From Brevundimonas sp. SL130 (GTDB taxonomy: Bacteria; Pseudomonadota; Alphaproteobacteria; Caulobacterales; Caulobacteraceae), in the NCBI RefSeq assembly GCF_026625805.1, contig NZ_CP113064.1, positions 62,001-126,000 on the forward strand: DNA of 64,000 bases, written 5' to 3'. A model generated the notes under the pieces. That model was not told the DNA's origin and did not search any database. It saw only the letters and a list, made by a program, of their open reading frames with translations. Shown here in pieces: positions 35,967-44,323 of the stretch; the first letter of the stretch is position 1, and each line of letters starts with the position of its first letter. The position numbers and the translations under genes were made by a program.

Positions 35967-36037
35967 GGGGGCTATCGCTCGAACTTCTCGCTTGGGGGCT
36001 ACCGCTCGCGACGCGGTCGCTCGCTGCTTGAGCCCCC
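35967..36037 (-). repeat. Double palindromic repeat that breaks the terminase reading frame
   Basis: On the minus strand, arm GGGGGCT, core CAAGCAG, a hairpin region with CGAGCGACC and its imperfect mirror, then GGTAGCCCCC. A second, shorter hairpin follows, ending GCGATAGCCCCC. The CAAGCAG...GGTAG core is shared with the element before truB, but the arms are GGGGGCT/AGCCCCC rather than GGCCT/AGGCC. A G-rich stretch (36040-36085) precedes it. Confidence 0.75.
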
Positions 36038-36572
36038 CACACCCCACACCCTCAGGCCCCACGCCCCCCAACCTCAACCTCAACCCCATCCGCAGCAGGG
36101 CCAGCGTCTCCCCGCCGTTGCGCCAGGCGCAGAATTCGTCGGCCCAGGCGGCGGCGAACTGGGGGCCGCGCAGGCTGTCGGGGTCTTCGGCCGAGAAGAC
36201 AAAGGCCTCGGCCCCGTTCGGAAACACCAGCCGCCGCCGCGACGGCTGATACTCCGGCCCCCGCCACTCCACCGCGCCATCCCCACCAATCCCCGTCCAG
36301 CGCGGCAGGCTCATCACCCCCGACGGCCCGGCGATCATCACCTCGCGCACATCGTGCAAGGTCGGCCCGATCAGCGCCAGCCGCCCGCCCGCCCCCAGCC
36401 GCTCGGCCATGTCCGCGATCCACGACGCCCCCGCCAGAGTCTTGCCCGCCCCCCGCCCGCCCAGAAACAACCAGGTCGACCACGCCCCCTCCGGCGGCCT
36501 CTGCGCCTCCCGCAGAACCAAGCCCCCGGCGCCCTGACCGCCCTCGTCGCCGCCCTCAGGCAAACCGGGGGT

Positions 36573-36610
36573 CTGGGGGCTCAAGCAGCCCGAAGGGCGG
36601 TAGCCCCCAG
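36573..36610 (-). repeat. In-frame palindromic repeat inside the terminase gene
   Basis: A 38-bp palindrome: CTGGGGGCT, CAAGCAG, hairpin CCCGAAGGG, CGGT, AGCCCCCAG. In the minus-strand frame it encodes PGGYRPSGCLSP with no stop. It sits exactly between the HTH-type module and the start of the TerL ATPase similarity. Confidence 0.8.
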
Positions 36611-37250
36611 GAAAAGAAGCGCTCTTCTTCCAGAGCGCCCGCAGATCCGCCGCACTGACGCCCGCCATGACCCGCGTCCTCTGGGACCAGCGCCACAGCC
36701 GTGCGGCCTCCGGCTCGTCCCCGTCGCTCAACCGCTTCAGCACATCGGCGTGCAGCTCGCGCACCGTCCCCACCGGATCGCTCCAGTCGATCTCGATGGT
36801 CAGGGCCGGCTCCCCCCGGCCATAGTTATAGGCCCCCGCCGCCGGTCCGCGCGGCTGATACACCGCCCCCGGCGTGTCCATTTTCCGCAGCCCATAGCGT
36901 TGCGCCGCACAGCCGATGGCCCCCGTCGTGACCCCGTACTCGGCCTCCAGGACCGCACTGGTCTCGCCCGCATTCCGCCGCGCCAACAGCTCGCGCCAGC
37001 GCGCGGGCGTCATGCCCGACCGGCTCTGAGGAAAGACATGATCCGCCGGCCAGCCCTCCGCCGGCCGCCGGCGATGATCCACCGCATCCGGCGCCTGCCC
37101 CTTCATCCGCCCGCGCTTCTTCGCCTGCCAGCATATGGTCGAGATCGACACCCCATGCTCCCGCGCCAGATCCGACCGCCGCTCGCCCCGCGCATCGCGG
37201 TCGAACAACGCCCCCCATTCCTCATCGCTCAGTTTGCTCGGCTTTCCCAT

Positions 37251-37573
37251 GCGGAGAAGCCTAACCCCGCCCGCTCCTCAGGCGCGCAAATCGCGGCTTA
37301 GTGGGGTTAAGGGGTTGTTTAGAAGAGGGTTTGTTTGCGGAATTATGCGCGCGAGGTGGGTGTTACGCCCCTAGTCGCACGTCCGGCAGGTCTGTTGGGT
37401 GTCACAGAAGGCACTGACGCGAGGTCGCTAGCAGACCAATATAAGGACGTTAACGTTAGTCGGATTGAGCTCCTCACTTGGCCCAATGGAGCCGAAGGGA
37501 GGCTCGATCAGCAACTTAGCTAATCAAGAAGTGCCGAATTTAGGTGACGTGCGCAGCACATCCCAGGGGCTGA
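37251..37573. other. Gene-poor junction between terminase relic and AT-rich island
   Basis: No convincing gene is seen. Composition shifts from GC-rich to mixed at ~37310. A 10-bp palindrome ACGTTAACGT occurs at 37447-37456. A rightward 62-codon frame at 37335-37523 has no recognisable product. This probably contains the left edge of the island that runs to ~40.2 kb; no direct repeat marking it was found by eye. Confidence 0.4.
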
Positions 37574-37765
37574 CTAAACAGCCTCTAGCGTCTTCGGGTG
37601 ACGAACCCGATCCCGAGCAGCCTGGGCTTTTTGGTCTGCAAGTTGCGCAGATCGCTTGGCGATCTCTGTGGCGAGGGCAGCGGCACCACCCTTCCCTTGG
37701 TAGAGGTTGGCAGCGCGAGTTGCGAGGTCGTCGTTCATATCGAAACCACTAGCATGAACTTCCAT
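37574..37765 (-). CDS. Small protein (63 residues) coupled to the membrane-GAF gene
   Basis: The product begins MEVHASGFDMNDDLATRAAN and continues GGAAALATEIAKRSAQLADQ, ending RDRVRHPKTLEAV. It is soluble, probably helical, and without a recognised family. The start is well supported: the AGGAGGG ribosome site lies in the last codons of the upstream gene, the ATG at 37763-37765 is 5 bases after it, and the upstream stop is one base away. Such coupling argues for a functional partner of the GAF protein. Being Ala/Gln-rich and charged, it could be a small regulator or effector-binding helix. Nothing more can be said. Confidence 0.65.
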   Translation of the reverse strand: MEVHASGFDMNDDLATRAANLYQGKGGAAALATEIAKRSAQLADQKAQAARDRVRHPKTLEAV

Positions 37766-37766
37766 C

Positions 37767-38741
37767 TTAGTCCCTCCTGCTCAAATCATTAAACGCGAGA
37801 AGCGTTGCGATTGTGTTGCCCAAGTGCCTGATGGGCTTAACGGCATCGTCCTCCGTCCCATCCTCTCTAGGTGTGAAACGGCCAGCTTGGTCACTGGTTG
37901 CCACCACGACACCAAGCGGCTCGGCATCTGCCGGCGCTCCTGCCAAAGCAATGGGGATGGCTACAATAGAGCGGTATTTTATGGCATCGCCTTCATCTGC
38001 GGCACGCTTCTCAAGGGGAGCATCGAAGAAGCCTCGAACATTGGGATCGAGAGCGTCTGAAACAATGATCGATCTCTTGTTAGAGAACGCTTTGCCCACG
38101 TGGCCTTCGCCGGAAAGCCAGTTCCTGTGCTCGCCGTCTTCATCGGCTTTTGTAGGGCGACGACAAGCGCTGCAAACAAGAGTTTTGGTATCTTTATCCC
38201 AGAGGTAAATGGAAAAGTTCCACTGCTCGTCACCCATACCAAAAAGGGTGGCCTTGGACGCCACCAACAAGTCGAGCAGCGCAATCATTTCGACTTTCAA
38301 ATCGCTGGCCCTACCAACCAGCAACGCGCTGTCCACAGCCTGCCTCATAACCTCGACAGTAAGCGATGATTGTACTTGCTTGGTAAGCTCCACCTTTAGT
38401 AAATCGGCTTCATCAACCAGCGACTTGATCTCTTCGTCCTTTTTATCAACCTGATCCAGCGCATCGGTCGCATCAGCCATTATAGCGAGCGCCGATTTGT
38501 CGGTTAATAGAACAAGAATACCACAGGCCGCAGCTACGATTAGCAGAACTATTTGAACAGCAACTGCCGCCGCCTTAACCTCACCTGAGGCGCTGGTCTC
38601 TACAGCCTTTGCGATTGCTATTAAAACGGGCATCGCAACGGCAGCCGATTGCAGCGCGACTCGCACATTTTTGGCACGCGACAGGAAGTCACCCGTATGG
38701 ACTTCGAAGCGCTTCCGCACAGGCAGCACCGGTTTGATCAT
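37767..38741 (-). CDS. Membrane-anchored GAF-domain protein of an AT-rich island
   Basis: The 324-residue protein starts at the ATG at 38739-38741 after a GGGGG-rich leader; an upstream frame would add 21 residues. Two membrane helices at ~28-45 (LQSAAVAMPVLIAIAKAV) and ~58-80 (VAVQIVLLIVAAACGILVLL) are followed by a charged coiled coil (LDQVDKKDEEIKSLVDEADL) and a GAF-like sensor at ~170-320: FSIYLWDKDTKTLVCSACRR, WLSGEGHVGKAFSNKRSIIV, YRSIVAIPIALAGAPADAEP and LGVVVATSDQAGRFTP. GAF domains bind small ligands such as cyclic nucleotides. It is upstream of and coupled to the 63-residue gene, and divergent from an AAA+ ATPase. Confidence 0.75.
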   Translation of the reverse strand: MIKPVLPVRKRFEVHTGDFLSRAKNVRVALQSAAVAMPVLIAIAKAVETSASGEVKAAAVAVQIVLLIVAAACGILVLLTDKSALAIMADATDALDQVDKKDEEIKSLVDEADLLKVELTKQVQSSLTVEVMRQAVDSALLVGRASDLKVEMIALLDLLVASKATLFGMGDEQWNFSIYLWDKDTKTLVCSACRRPTKADEDGEHRNWLSGEGHVGKAFSNKRSIIVSDALDPNVRGFFDAPLEKRAADEGDAIKYRSIVAIPIALAGAPADAEPLGVVVATSDQAGRFTPREDGTEDDAVKPIRHLGNTIATLLAFNDLSRRD

Positions 38742-38808
38742 CACGCCCCCCAAAATCCAGAGTATGGCGCGTCGGCATTTCAGTCGAGAGCCGTAGGCTC
38801 CCAAAATA

Positions 38809-38820
38809 TTGGTTAACCAA
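38809..38820. promoter_or_regulatory. 12-bp perfect palindrome in the divergent GAF/AAA+ promoter region
   Basis: TTGGTTAACCAA is a perfect palindrome roughly midway between the divergent starts at 38741 and 38874 (132-bp gap). It is a candidate operator or a shared promoter element. No DNA-binding protein is encoded in the island itself, so a host factor could act here. Confidence 0.5.
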
Positions 38821-38873
38821 CCTCAAACCGCGTGCTACTGATAGCAGTTGGGGCCACACTTAGGACATTTGCC

Positions 38874-40130
38874 ATGAAAGTTGTCGCTTCAAAATTGAAG
38901 CCTGAGGACGTTCCCAGCCTTCGGTTTGAAATCCAGACCCTTTTCACCCCCTCCACACCAATCAAACTGGCCGACCTATTCGCGGGAAGGCGAGGCCAGA
39001 TTAGACAAATGGTCGAGGCAATAGCAGAGCCTGGTCGTCACGCGATCCTGTATGGCGAGCGCGGCGTAGGTAAGACCTCTTTGTCGCAGATCGTAGAACA
39101 CTTGGTGCCGAGCGGCAGGCAACGAGTGGTCCACTCCAGAAAAGCATGCGCACCGGGGGATACGTATGAAACAATTTGGCGCAAGTTCTTTCGAGACATG
39201 TGGATCGAAGTGGGCGGCGACCCGACGATCGATCCATACCCCGGCACCATCGGTCCCGATGACGTGCTAAGAGAGCTGCGTCGATACTCACCAAATGACA
39301 TACCTATATTCGTCATTGATGAGTTTAACGAGGTTGACGACAACGGACACACATCCTCTTTGATGGCCAATACCATCAAAGCCCTGTCTGATGACGGAGT
39401 TAACGCAACACTTCTGATTGTCGGCGTGGCAGACAGCGTCACCGACCTATTCAACGAGCACGGCTCCATCGGTAGATGCACCGAAGAAATCCTGATGCCG
39501 AGAATGTCTCGAGAAGAACTTGCGGAGATTATCGACAAGAGGCTTTACCAACTAGGAATGACGATTGAACCCGACGCCAAGTGGAAAATTGTCATACTAG
39601 CCAGAGGACTTCCAACCTACATTCACAGACTTGGCAAGCACTCCGCAACAAGGGCAGTAGACGAGCTAAGACGCCATATAACGGAAGAAGATGTAGACGC
39701 TTCGCTTCAAGATATATTGGCGGGATCCCTACAGTCCCTTAGGGATGCATACGAGGCAGCCACATCTAGTAACCAGCCAGGAAATCTATTTAAAGAAATA
39801 CTTCTAGCTTGCGCATTAGCGCGGTCTGACGATGCGGGATATTTCGTTCCAGCCGCAGTCAGGGAACCTCTAGAGAAAATACTCGGCAAACCAATGACAA
39901 TTGCTCAGTATCAAAATCATCTTGGCGATTGGCACACAGAAAAGCGAGGTCGTATTATTCAAAGAACAGGAGAAAATAGAGCATATCGTTTCCGATTCTC
40001 CGACCCAGCCATGCAGCCCTACGTTCTAATGAAGGGAATAGCGGGTGGATTGGTATCAGAAGACGCCAAAGACATTTTGCGCTTCCCTCAACAGCGCGAA
40101 CTTTTCGATGCAAACCTTGTTGACGGATGA
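38874..40130 (+). CDS. AAA+ / STAND-like ATPase (AAA_16 type)
   Basis: The 418-residue protein starts at the ATG at 38874 with a GGA-containing leader; a GTG at 38832 would add 14 residues. The ATPase core includes LFAGRRGQIRQMVEAIAEPG (sensor-type box seen before Orc/Cdc6-like and STAND ATPases), Walker A AILYGERGVGKTSLSQIVEH, Walker B IPIFVIDEFNEVDD (Asp-Glu), and a lid with LPTYIHRLGKHSATRAVDEL. A C-terminal winged-helix-like part (AQYQNHLGDWHTEKRGRIIQ) follows. No nuclease or protease domain is seen. Codons such as ata, aga and cta are far commoner than in neighbours. Divergence from the GAF gene suggests a two-sided locus. Confidence 0.8.
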   Translation: MKVVASKLKPEDVPSLRFEIQTLFTPSTPIKLADLFAGRRGQIRQMVEAIAEPGRHAILYGERGVGKTSLSQIVEHLVPSGRQRVVHSRKACAPGDTYETIWRKFFRDMWIEVGGDPTIDPYPGTIGPDDVLRELRRYSPNDIPIFVIDEFNEVDDNGHTSSLMANTIKALSDDGVNATLLIVGVADSVTDLFNEHGSIGRCTEEILMPRMSREELAEIIDKRLYQLGMTIEPDAKWKIVILARGLPTYIHRLGKHSATRAVDELRRHITEEDVDASLQDILAGSLQSLRDAYEAATSSNQPGNLFKEILLACALARSDDAGYFVPAAVREPLEKILGKPMTIAQYQNHLGDWHTEKRGRIIQRTGENRAYRFRFSDPAMQPYVLMKGIAGGLVSEDAKDILRFPQQRELFDANLVDG

Positions 40131-40218
40131 TGTCGGTTTGTATTCTTCGAGGCGGGACTGGGAGTAATGTGCGCCCAACCGCTGAGCCTCCGGTCAATCC
40201 CCCGCGGCGGGTTCGCCG

Positions 40219-43131
40219 CTAGTGCGCGGCGTCCCAGTTGGGGGCGGCGCGGGCGTCGACGACCAGGGGGACGGTCAGGGCGACGGCGGGGTCTGAGGCG
40301 TTTTCCATCACGCGTTTGATGACGGTGATGGCGCGGTCGGCCTCGGCCTCGGGGGTTTCGAAGACCAGTTCATCGTGGACCTGCAGCAGCATGCGGGTGG
40401 TCAGCCCAGCCTCGGCCAGGGCTGTGGGCATGCGGATCATGGCGCGGCGGATGATGTCGGCGGCGGCGCCCTGGATCGGGGCGTTGATGGCGGCGCGCTC
40501 GCCGAACTGGCGTTCGGCGCCCGATTTCGAGTGGATGGCGGGGATGTGGATGCGGCGGCCGAAGACGGTGGAGACGAAGCCGGCCTGGCGGACCTCGGCC
40601 TTGGTCTTGTCCATATAGGTTCGGATGCCGGGGAAGCGGTCGAAATAGGTCTTGATATAGGCGCCGGCCTCGCCCTGATCGATGCCCAGCTGGGCGGCTA
40701 AACCAAAGGCGCTGATGCCGTAGACGATGCCGAAATTGATGGCCTTGGCGCGGCGGCGGGTCTCGGACGGCATGCCCTCGACGGGGACGCCGAACATTTC
40801 GCTGGCGGTGGCGGCGTGGATGTCGAGCCCGGCCTTGAAGGCGCGTTTCAGCTCGGGGATGTCGCCGATATGGGCCAGCAGGCGCAGTTCGATCTGGCTG
40901 TAGTCGGCGCTGATCAGCAGATGGCCGGGGGCGGCGATGAAGGCCTGGCGGATTTCGCGGCCGATCTCCGAGCGGATCGGGATGTTCTGAAGGTTCGGAT
41001 CCGAGCTGGCCAGGCGGCCGGTGGTGGCGGCGGCCAGCTGGTAGCTGGTGTGGACGCGGTCGGTGGCGGGGTCGGCGGCGGCGGTCAGGGCGTCGGTATA
41101 GGTGCCCTTCAGCTTGGACAGCTGGCGCCAGTCCAGCAGGACGCGGGGCAGGGCGTGTGTGGCGGCTAAGTCTTCCAGCACGCTGGCGTCGGTGCCCCAT
41201 TGGCCCGAGGCGGTCTTCTTGCCGCCGGGCAGGTTCAGCTCGCCGAACAGGATTTCGCCGATCTGGCGGGGGGAGGCGATGTTGAAGGGGCGGCCGGCGA
41301 TCTCGTGGGCCTGGGCCTCCAGCTCGGCCATGCGCAGGCCGAACTCGCTGGACAGGCGTTTGAGGCGGTCGGGGTCGACGCGGACGCCGGCGGTCTCCAT
41401 CTCGGCCAGGACGGCGGGCAGGGGGCGTTCCAGGGTCTCATAGACGGTGGACAGGCCCTCGCGCGCCAGCCGGGGCTTGAGGATGCGCCACAGGCGTAGG
41501 GTCACGTCAGCGTCTTCGGCGGCGTAGGTGGTGGCCGGCTTCAGGGCGACGTGTTTGAACGACTTCTGGCTCTTGCCCGTTCCGGCCACGCTCTTGAACG
41601 GGATGGGGTCATGCCCCAGATGGAGCCGCGACAGCTCATCCATCCCGTGCCCGTGGAGCCCGCCCTCGAGCACGTATGAGATCAGCATGGTGTCGTCATA
41701 GGGCGCCACCCGGATCCCCCGCCGCGCCATGACGGCAAGATCGTACTTGGAATTCTGTAAGATTTTCAATACACTAGAGTCTTCCAGCAGCCCCTTCAGC
41801 TTCGCCAAGGCCTTGGCCTTGTCCAGCTGCTGAAGCGGCTCGCGCGCCTCCCCCGGCTCCCCGAACAGTCCCCCCTCGCCCGCCTGGGGCTCATGCTCAT
41901 GCGTCAACGGGATGTAACACGCCTCATTCGGCCCCACCGCCAGCGACACCCCGCACAGCCCCGCATGCGTCGCCGACAGCGACGAGGTTTCTGTGTCAAA
42001 GCCAACCCTCCCCACCTCGGTCGCGCGCGCGATCCAGCGGTCCAGCGCCTCTTCGGTCTGGACGCATTCATAGGCCTCAAGGTCGAAGCTCTGGGCCTCA
42101 GCCGGGCCTTCCACCACCTGGCCGTAGCGGGGCGTGGCGACGGGCGCGCTCAGGTTCGGGGCGCGCTTGGGCGCAAAGGCCGAGGTTTCGCTGGGCCCCG
42201 CCTTGCCGTCACCGACCCGGCGTTGCAGCGACCGGAACTCCATCTTGTCCAGAAAGGCCGACAAGGTCTCCGGATCGGGATCGCGCACGGCGAAATCCTC
42301 GATCAGCTCGGGCGCCGGGGCGTCGCAGGTCAGGCGGACGAGCTCGCGCGAAAGGCGAATCTGGTCGGCGAAATTGATCAGGGTCTCGCGGCGTTTGGGC
42401 TGTTTGATCTCGCCGGCCCGCGCCAGCAGCGTATCCAGGTCGCCGTATTCGTCCAGCAGCTGGGCCGCGGTCTTGGGGCCGATACCAGGGGCGCCGGGGA
42501 CATTGTCGACGCTGTCGCCGATCAGGGCTTGAAGATCGACCATCTTCTCGGGGCCGACGCCGAACTTTTCGAACACTTCAGGCTCGGCCAGCCGCCGGTC
42601 CTTCATCGGATCCCACATGACGACGCCGCCGCCGATCAGTTGCATCAGGTCCTTGTCGGAACTGACGATCACCGCCTCGCCGCCGGCGTCGCGGGCCTTG
42701 CAGGCATAGGTGGCGATCAGGTCGTCGGCCTCGTAGCCGGACAGTTCGACGCAATGGACGCCGAAGGCGGCGGTCGCCTCGCGCACCAGCGGGAATTGCG
42801 GAACCAGATCTTCGGGCGCCGGCGGGCGGTGGGCCTTGTACTGGTCGTACAGATCGTTGCGGAAGGTCTTGTCCGAATGGTCGAAGATGGCGACCAGATG
42901 GGTCGGGCCGTCGGCGCCCTTCATGTCCTGCAGCAGCTTCCACAACATGTTGCAGTAGCCCTGGACGGCGCCTACCGGCAGGCTGTCGGACTTGCGCGTC
43001 AGCGGCGGGAGGGCGTGATAGGCGCGGAAAATATAGGCCGAGGCGTCGATCATCCACAGCCGCAGGGCGGGGCCGTCCTGGGTGAGGGGGCGGTCTTGGG
43101 ATACGGCGGTGTCGGTGGCGGCGTCGGTCAT
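40219..43131 (-). CDS. polA: DNA polymerase I
   Basis: A 970-residue family A polymerase for gap filling and Okazaki-fragment processing. The 5'-3' exonuclease/flap domain (~25-320) includes MIDASAYIFRAYHALPPLT, ELSGYEADDLIATYA and IGDSVDNVPGAPGIGPKTAA. The 3'-5' proofreading domain (~370-560) keeps GFDTETSSL and YAAEDADVTL. The polymerase domain has SADYSQIELRLLAHIGDIPE, RRAKAINFGIVYGISAFGLA (O-helix) and LLQVHDELVFE. Length is slightly above typical, within linkers. It lies just right of the AT-rich island, whose AAA+ gene converges on it. Confidence 0.98.
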   Translation of the reverse strand: MTDAATDTAVSQDRPLTQDGPALRLWMIDASAYIFRAYHALPPLTRKSDSLPVGAVQGYCNMLWKLLQDMKGADGPTHLVAIFDHSDKTFRNDLYDQYKAHRPPAPEDLVPQFPLVREATAAFGVHCVELSGYEADDLIATYACKARDAGGEAVIVSSDKDLMQLIGGGVVMWDPMKDRRLAEPEVFEKFGVGPEKMVDLQALIGDSVDNVPGAPGIGPKTAAQLLDEYGDLDTLLARAGEIKQPKRRETLINFADQIRLSRELVRLTCDAPAPELIEDFAVRDPDPETLSAFLDKMEFRSLQRRVGDGKAGPSETSAFAPKRAPNLSAPVATPRYGQVVEGPAEAQSFDLEAYECVQTEEALDRWIARATEVGRVGFDTETSSLSATHAGLCGVSLAVGPNEACYIPLTHEHEPQAGEGGLFGEPGEAREPLQQLDKAKALAKLKGLLEDSSVLKILQNSKYDLAVMARRGIRVAPYDDTMLISYVLEGGLHGHGMDELSRLHLGHDPIPFKSVAGTGKSQKSFKHVALKPATTYAAEDADVTLRLWRILKPRLAREGLSTVYETLERPLPAVLAEMETAGVRVDPDRLKRLSSEFGLRMAELEAQAHEIAGRPFNIASPRQIGEILFGELNLPGGKKTASGQWGTDASVLEDLAATHALPRVLLDWRQLSKLKGTYTDALTAAADPATDRVHTSYQLAAATTGRLASSDPNLQNIPIRSEIGREIRQAFIAAPGHLLISADYSQIELRLLAHIGDIPELKRAFKAGLDIHAATASEMFGVPVEGMPSETRRRAKAINFGIVYGISAFGLAAQLGIDQGEAGAYIKTYFDRFPGIRTYMDKTKAEVRQAGFVSTVFGRRIHIPAIHSKSGAERQFGERAAINAPIQGAAADIIRRAMIRMPTALAEAGLTTRMLLQVHDELVFETPEAEADRAITVIKRVMENASDPAVALTVPLVVDARAAPNWDAAH

Positions 43132-43169
43132 GGCCGGAACATAGGCGGCCGGAGCCGCCGCGTCAGCCG

Positions 43170-43796
43170 TCAGAATTCGGTCCAGCTCGATCCGGGGTCG
43201 CGTTGACCCGGCTGGGCCTGCTGCTGGCCCCAGGCGACGATCATCAGAACCTTATGGCTGCGAATCCGGTACTGGCCGATCATGGGCAGGACGGCCCCCA
43301 GGGGCGCGCCGGTCTTGGCCTCATAGAGGAAGCCCGAGAACTCGGCGACACCGACCCGGTCGCGATTGCTGTAGACCGACAGCTCCGGCAACGAGACGAC
43401 GTTCAGCGTCTCGTTGATCGGAATTCGCATTTCCGGAATGCCGAAGACCCGTCGCATCTGCTCAAGCGACAGGGCGCCGGCCCGGATTTCGAACACAGCG
43501 TCCGATTCGTCCTTGTTCCGCGCCAGGCGATAGCCGGCGTCGGATAGGGCCGCCCGGATGGCGCTGATGGCGTAGCGGGTTCCTTCGCCTTGGAAATAGG
43601 CGTCATCGACGAAGATGGAGGCCGCCGTCGGAAGCGGCAGGGACAGGCCCTCGACCGCCTTGTCAGCCGCGCGCGCCAGCAAAAGCTGCTCAGTCGCGGT
43701 GCGACCGGTATTGCTCTCCGTCGTCGAGGCGCAGGCGGAGACCAGCAGGGCGGCCGCCAGAAGTCCCGTCGCCGCCGCGGGTGCGAAGCGGCGCAT
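43170..43796 (-). CDS. Outer-membrane lipoprotein, DUF6655-like
   Basis: The 208-residue protein starts at the ATG at 43794-43796, overlapping the glyoxalase stop by one base. It carries a lipoprotein signal (PAAATGLLAAALLVSACAS, lipobox VSAC). Conserved-looking stretches are SIFVDDAYFQGEGTRYAIS, AIRAALSDAGYRLARNKDES and GQYRIRSHKVLMIVAWGQQQ, which I associate with DUF6655, a family of predicted cell-envelope lipoproteins without known role. It ends PGSSWTEF. Cotranscription with gloA is likely. Confidence 0.7.
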   Translation of the reverse strand: MRRFAPAAATGLLAAALLVSACASTTESNTGRTATEQLLLARAADKAVEGLSLPLPTAASIFVDDAYFQGEGTRYAISAIRAALSDAGYRLARNKDESDAVFEIRAGALSLEQMRRVFGIPEMRIPINETLNVVSLPELSVYSNRDRVGVAEFSGFLYEAKTGAPLGAVLPMIGQYRIRSHKVLMIVAWGQQQAQPGQRDPGSSWTEF

Positions 43797-44236
43797 CACC
43801 AGGCTCCGGTGTTGGGCATCGACGCCCAGGGTTCGGCCGGCGCCAGGGGCGAGCCTTCCTGCAGCAGCTCGATCGAAATCCCGTCCGGGGAGCGGACGAA
43901 GGCCATGTTGCCGTCACGCGGGGGCCGATTGATCACCACCCCGCCATCCATCAGCGTCTGGCAGGCGGCGTAGATGTCGTCGACCTTGTAGGCCAGGTGG
44001 CCGAAGTTGCGGCCGCCCTGATAGGTTTCGGGATCCCAGTTGAAGGTCAGCTCGACCTCAGGGCAACGCTCGGCCGCCGACTGTTCCAGGTTCTTGGGCG
44101 CAGCGAGGAAGACCAGGGTGAAACGCCCGGCTTCGTTCTCCACACGGCGCACCTCCTGCAGACCCAGCAGGTCGCAATAGAAGTGGAGAGAGGCGTCGAG
44201 GTCCTGAACCCGGACCATGGTGTGCAGATAGCGCAA
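43796..44236 (-). CDS. gloA: Lactoylglutathione lyase (glyoxalase I)
   Basis: The 146-residue VOC-fold enzyme converts the methylglyoxal-glutathione hemithioacetal to S-lactoylglutathione. Signatures are YLHTMVRVQDLDASLHFYCD, FTLVFLAAPKNLEQ, VELTFNWDPETYQGGRNFGH, LAYKVDDIYAACQTLM and GNMAFVRSPDGISIELLQEG. His and Glu metal ligands occur in LHTM, ELTFNWD, FGHLAYKV and IELLQ. The start is TTG at 44234-44236, preserving the standard MRYLHTMVRV N-terminus. It is coupled to the downstream lipoprotein. Confidence 0.94.
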   Translation of the reverse strand: MRYLHTMVRVQDLDASLHFYCDLLGLQEVRRVENEAGRFTLVFLAAPKNLEQSAAERCPEVELTFNWDPETYQGGRNFGHLAYKVDDIYAACQTLMDGGVVINRPPRDGNMAFVRSPDGISIELLQEGSPLAPAEPWASMPNTGAW

Positions 44237-44323
44237 GAGTGTCTGTCTCCGTCCGGGGAGTGGCGGGTCAGCGCCTTCTATAACCGCCCGACGTCCAAAC
44301 CGCGACTCGGCCTGGGCGCAGGT

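Larger units (their letters stand above)
35161..37250 (-). pseudogene. GTA/phage-type terminase (HTH modules plus large-subunit ATPase/nuclease), disrupted by palindromic repeats
   Basis: Starting at the ATG at 37248-37250, residues ~1-110 hold two helix-turn-helix-like units (LAREHGVSISTICWQAKKRG and VLEAEYGVTTGAIGCAAQRY), as in small-terminase proteins. A TerL ATPase follows: Walker A FLGGRGAGKTLAGASW, LALIGPTLHDVREVM and the Walker B-like WADEFCAWRNGG. The frame then enters repeats at 35967-36037 and is lost. The rest continues in another frame: LVVTTTPRPTRALKALRAEE, nuclease VVVGLDPTCSRGGDACGIV and WDRADALVWAVTDLML. A second repeat at 36573-36610 lies in frame at the join of the HTH and ATPase parts. 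No portal, capsid or tail genes follow, so it is a relic. Confidence 0.8.

Noticed and set aside
37335..37523. A 62-codon rightward frame in the junction region
   Set aside because: No ribosome site, no family, and codon use uninformative; treated as non-coding.
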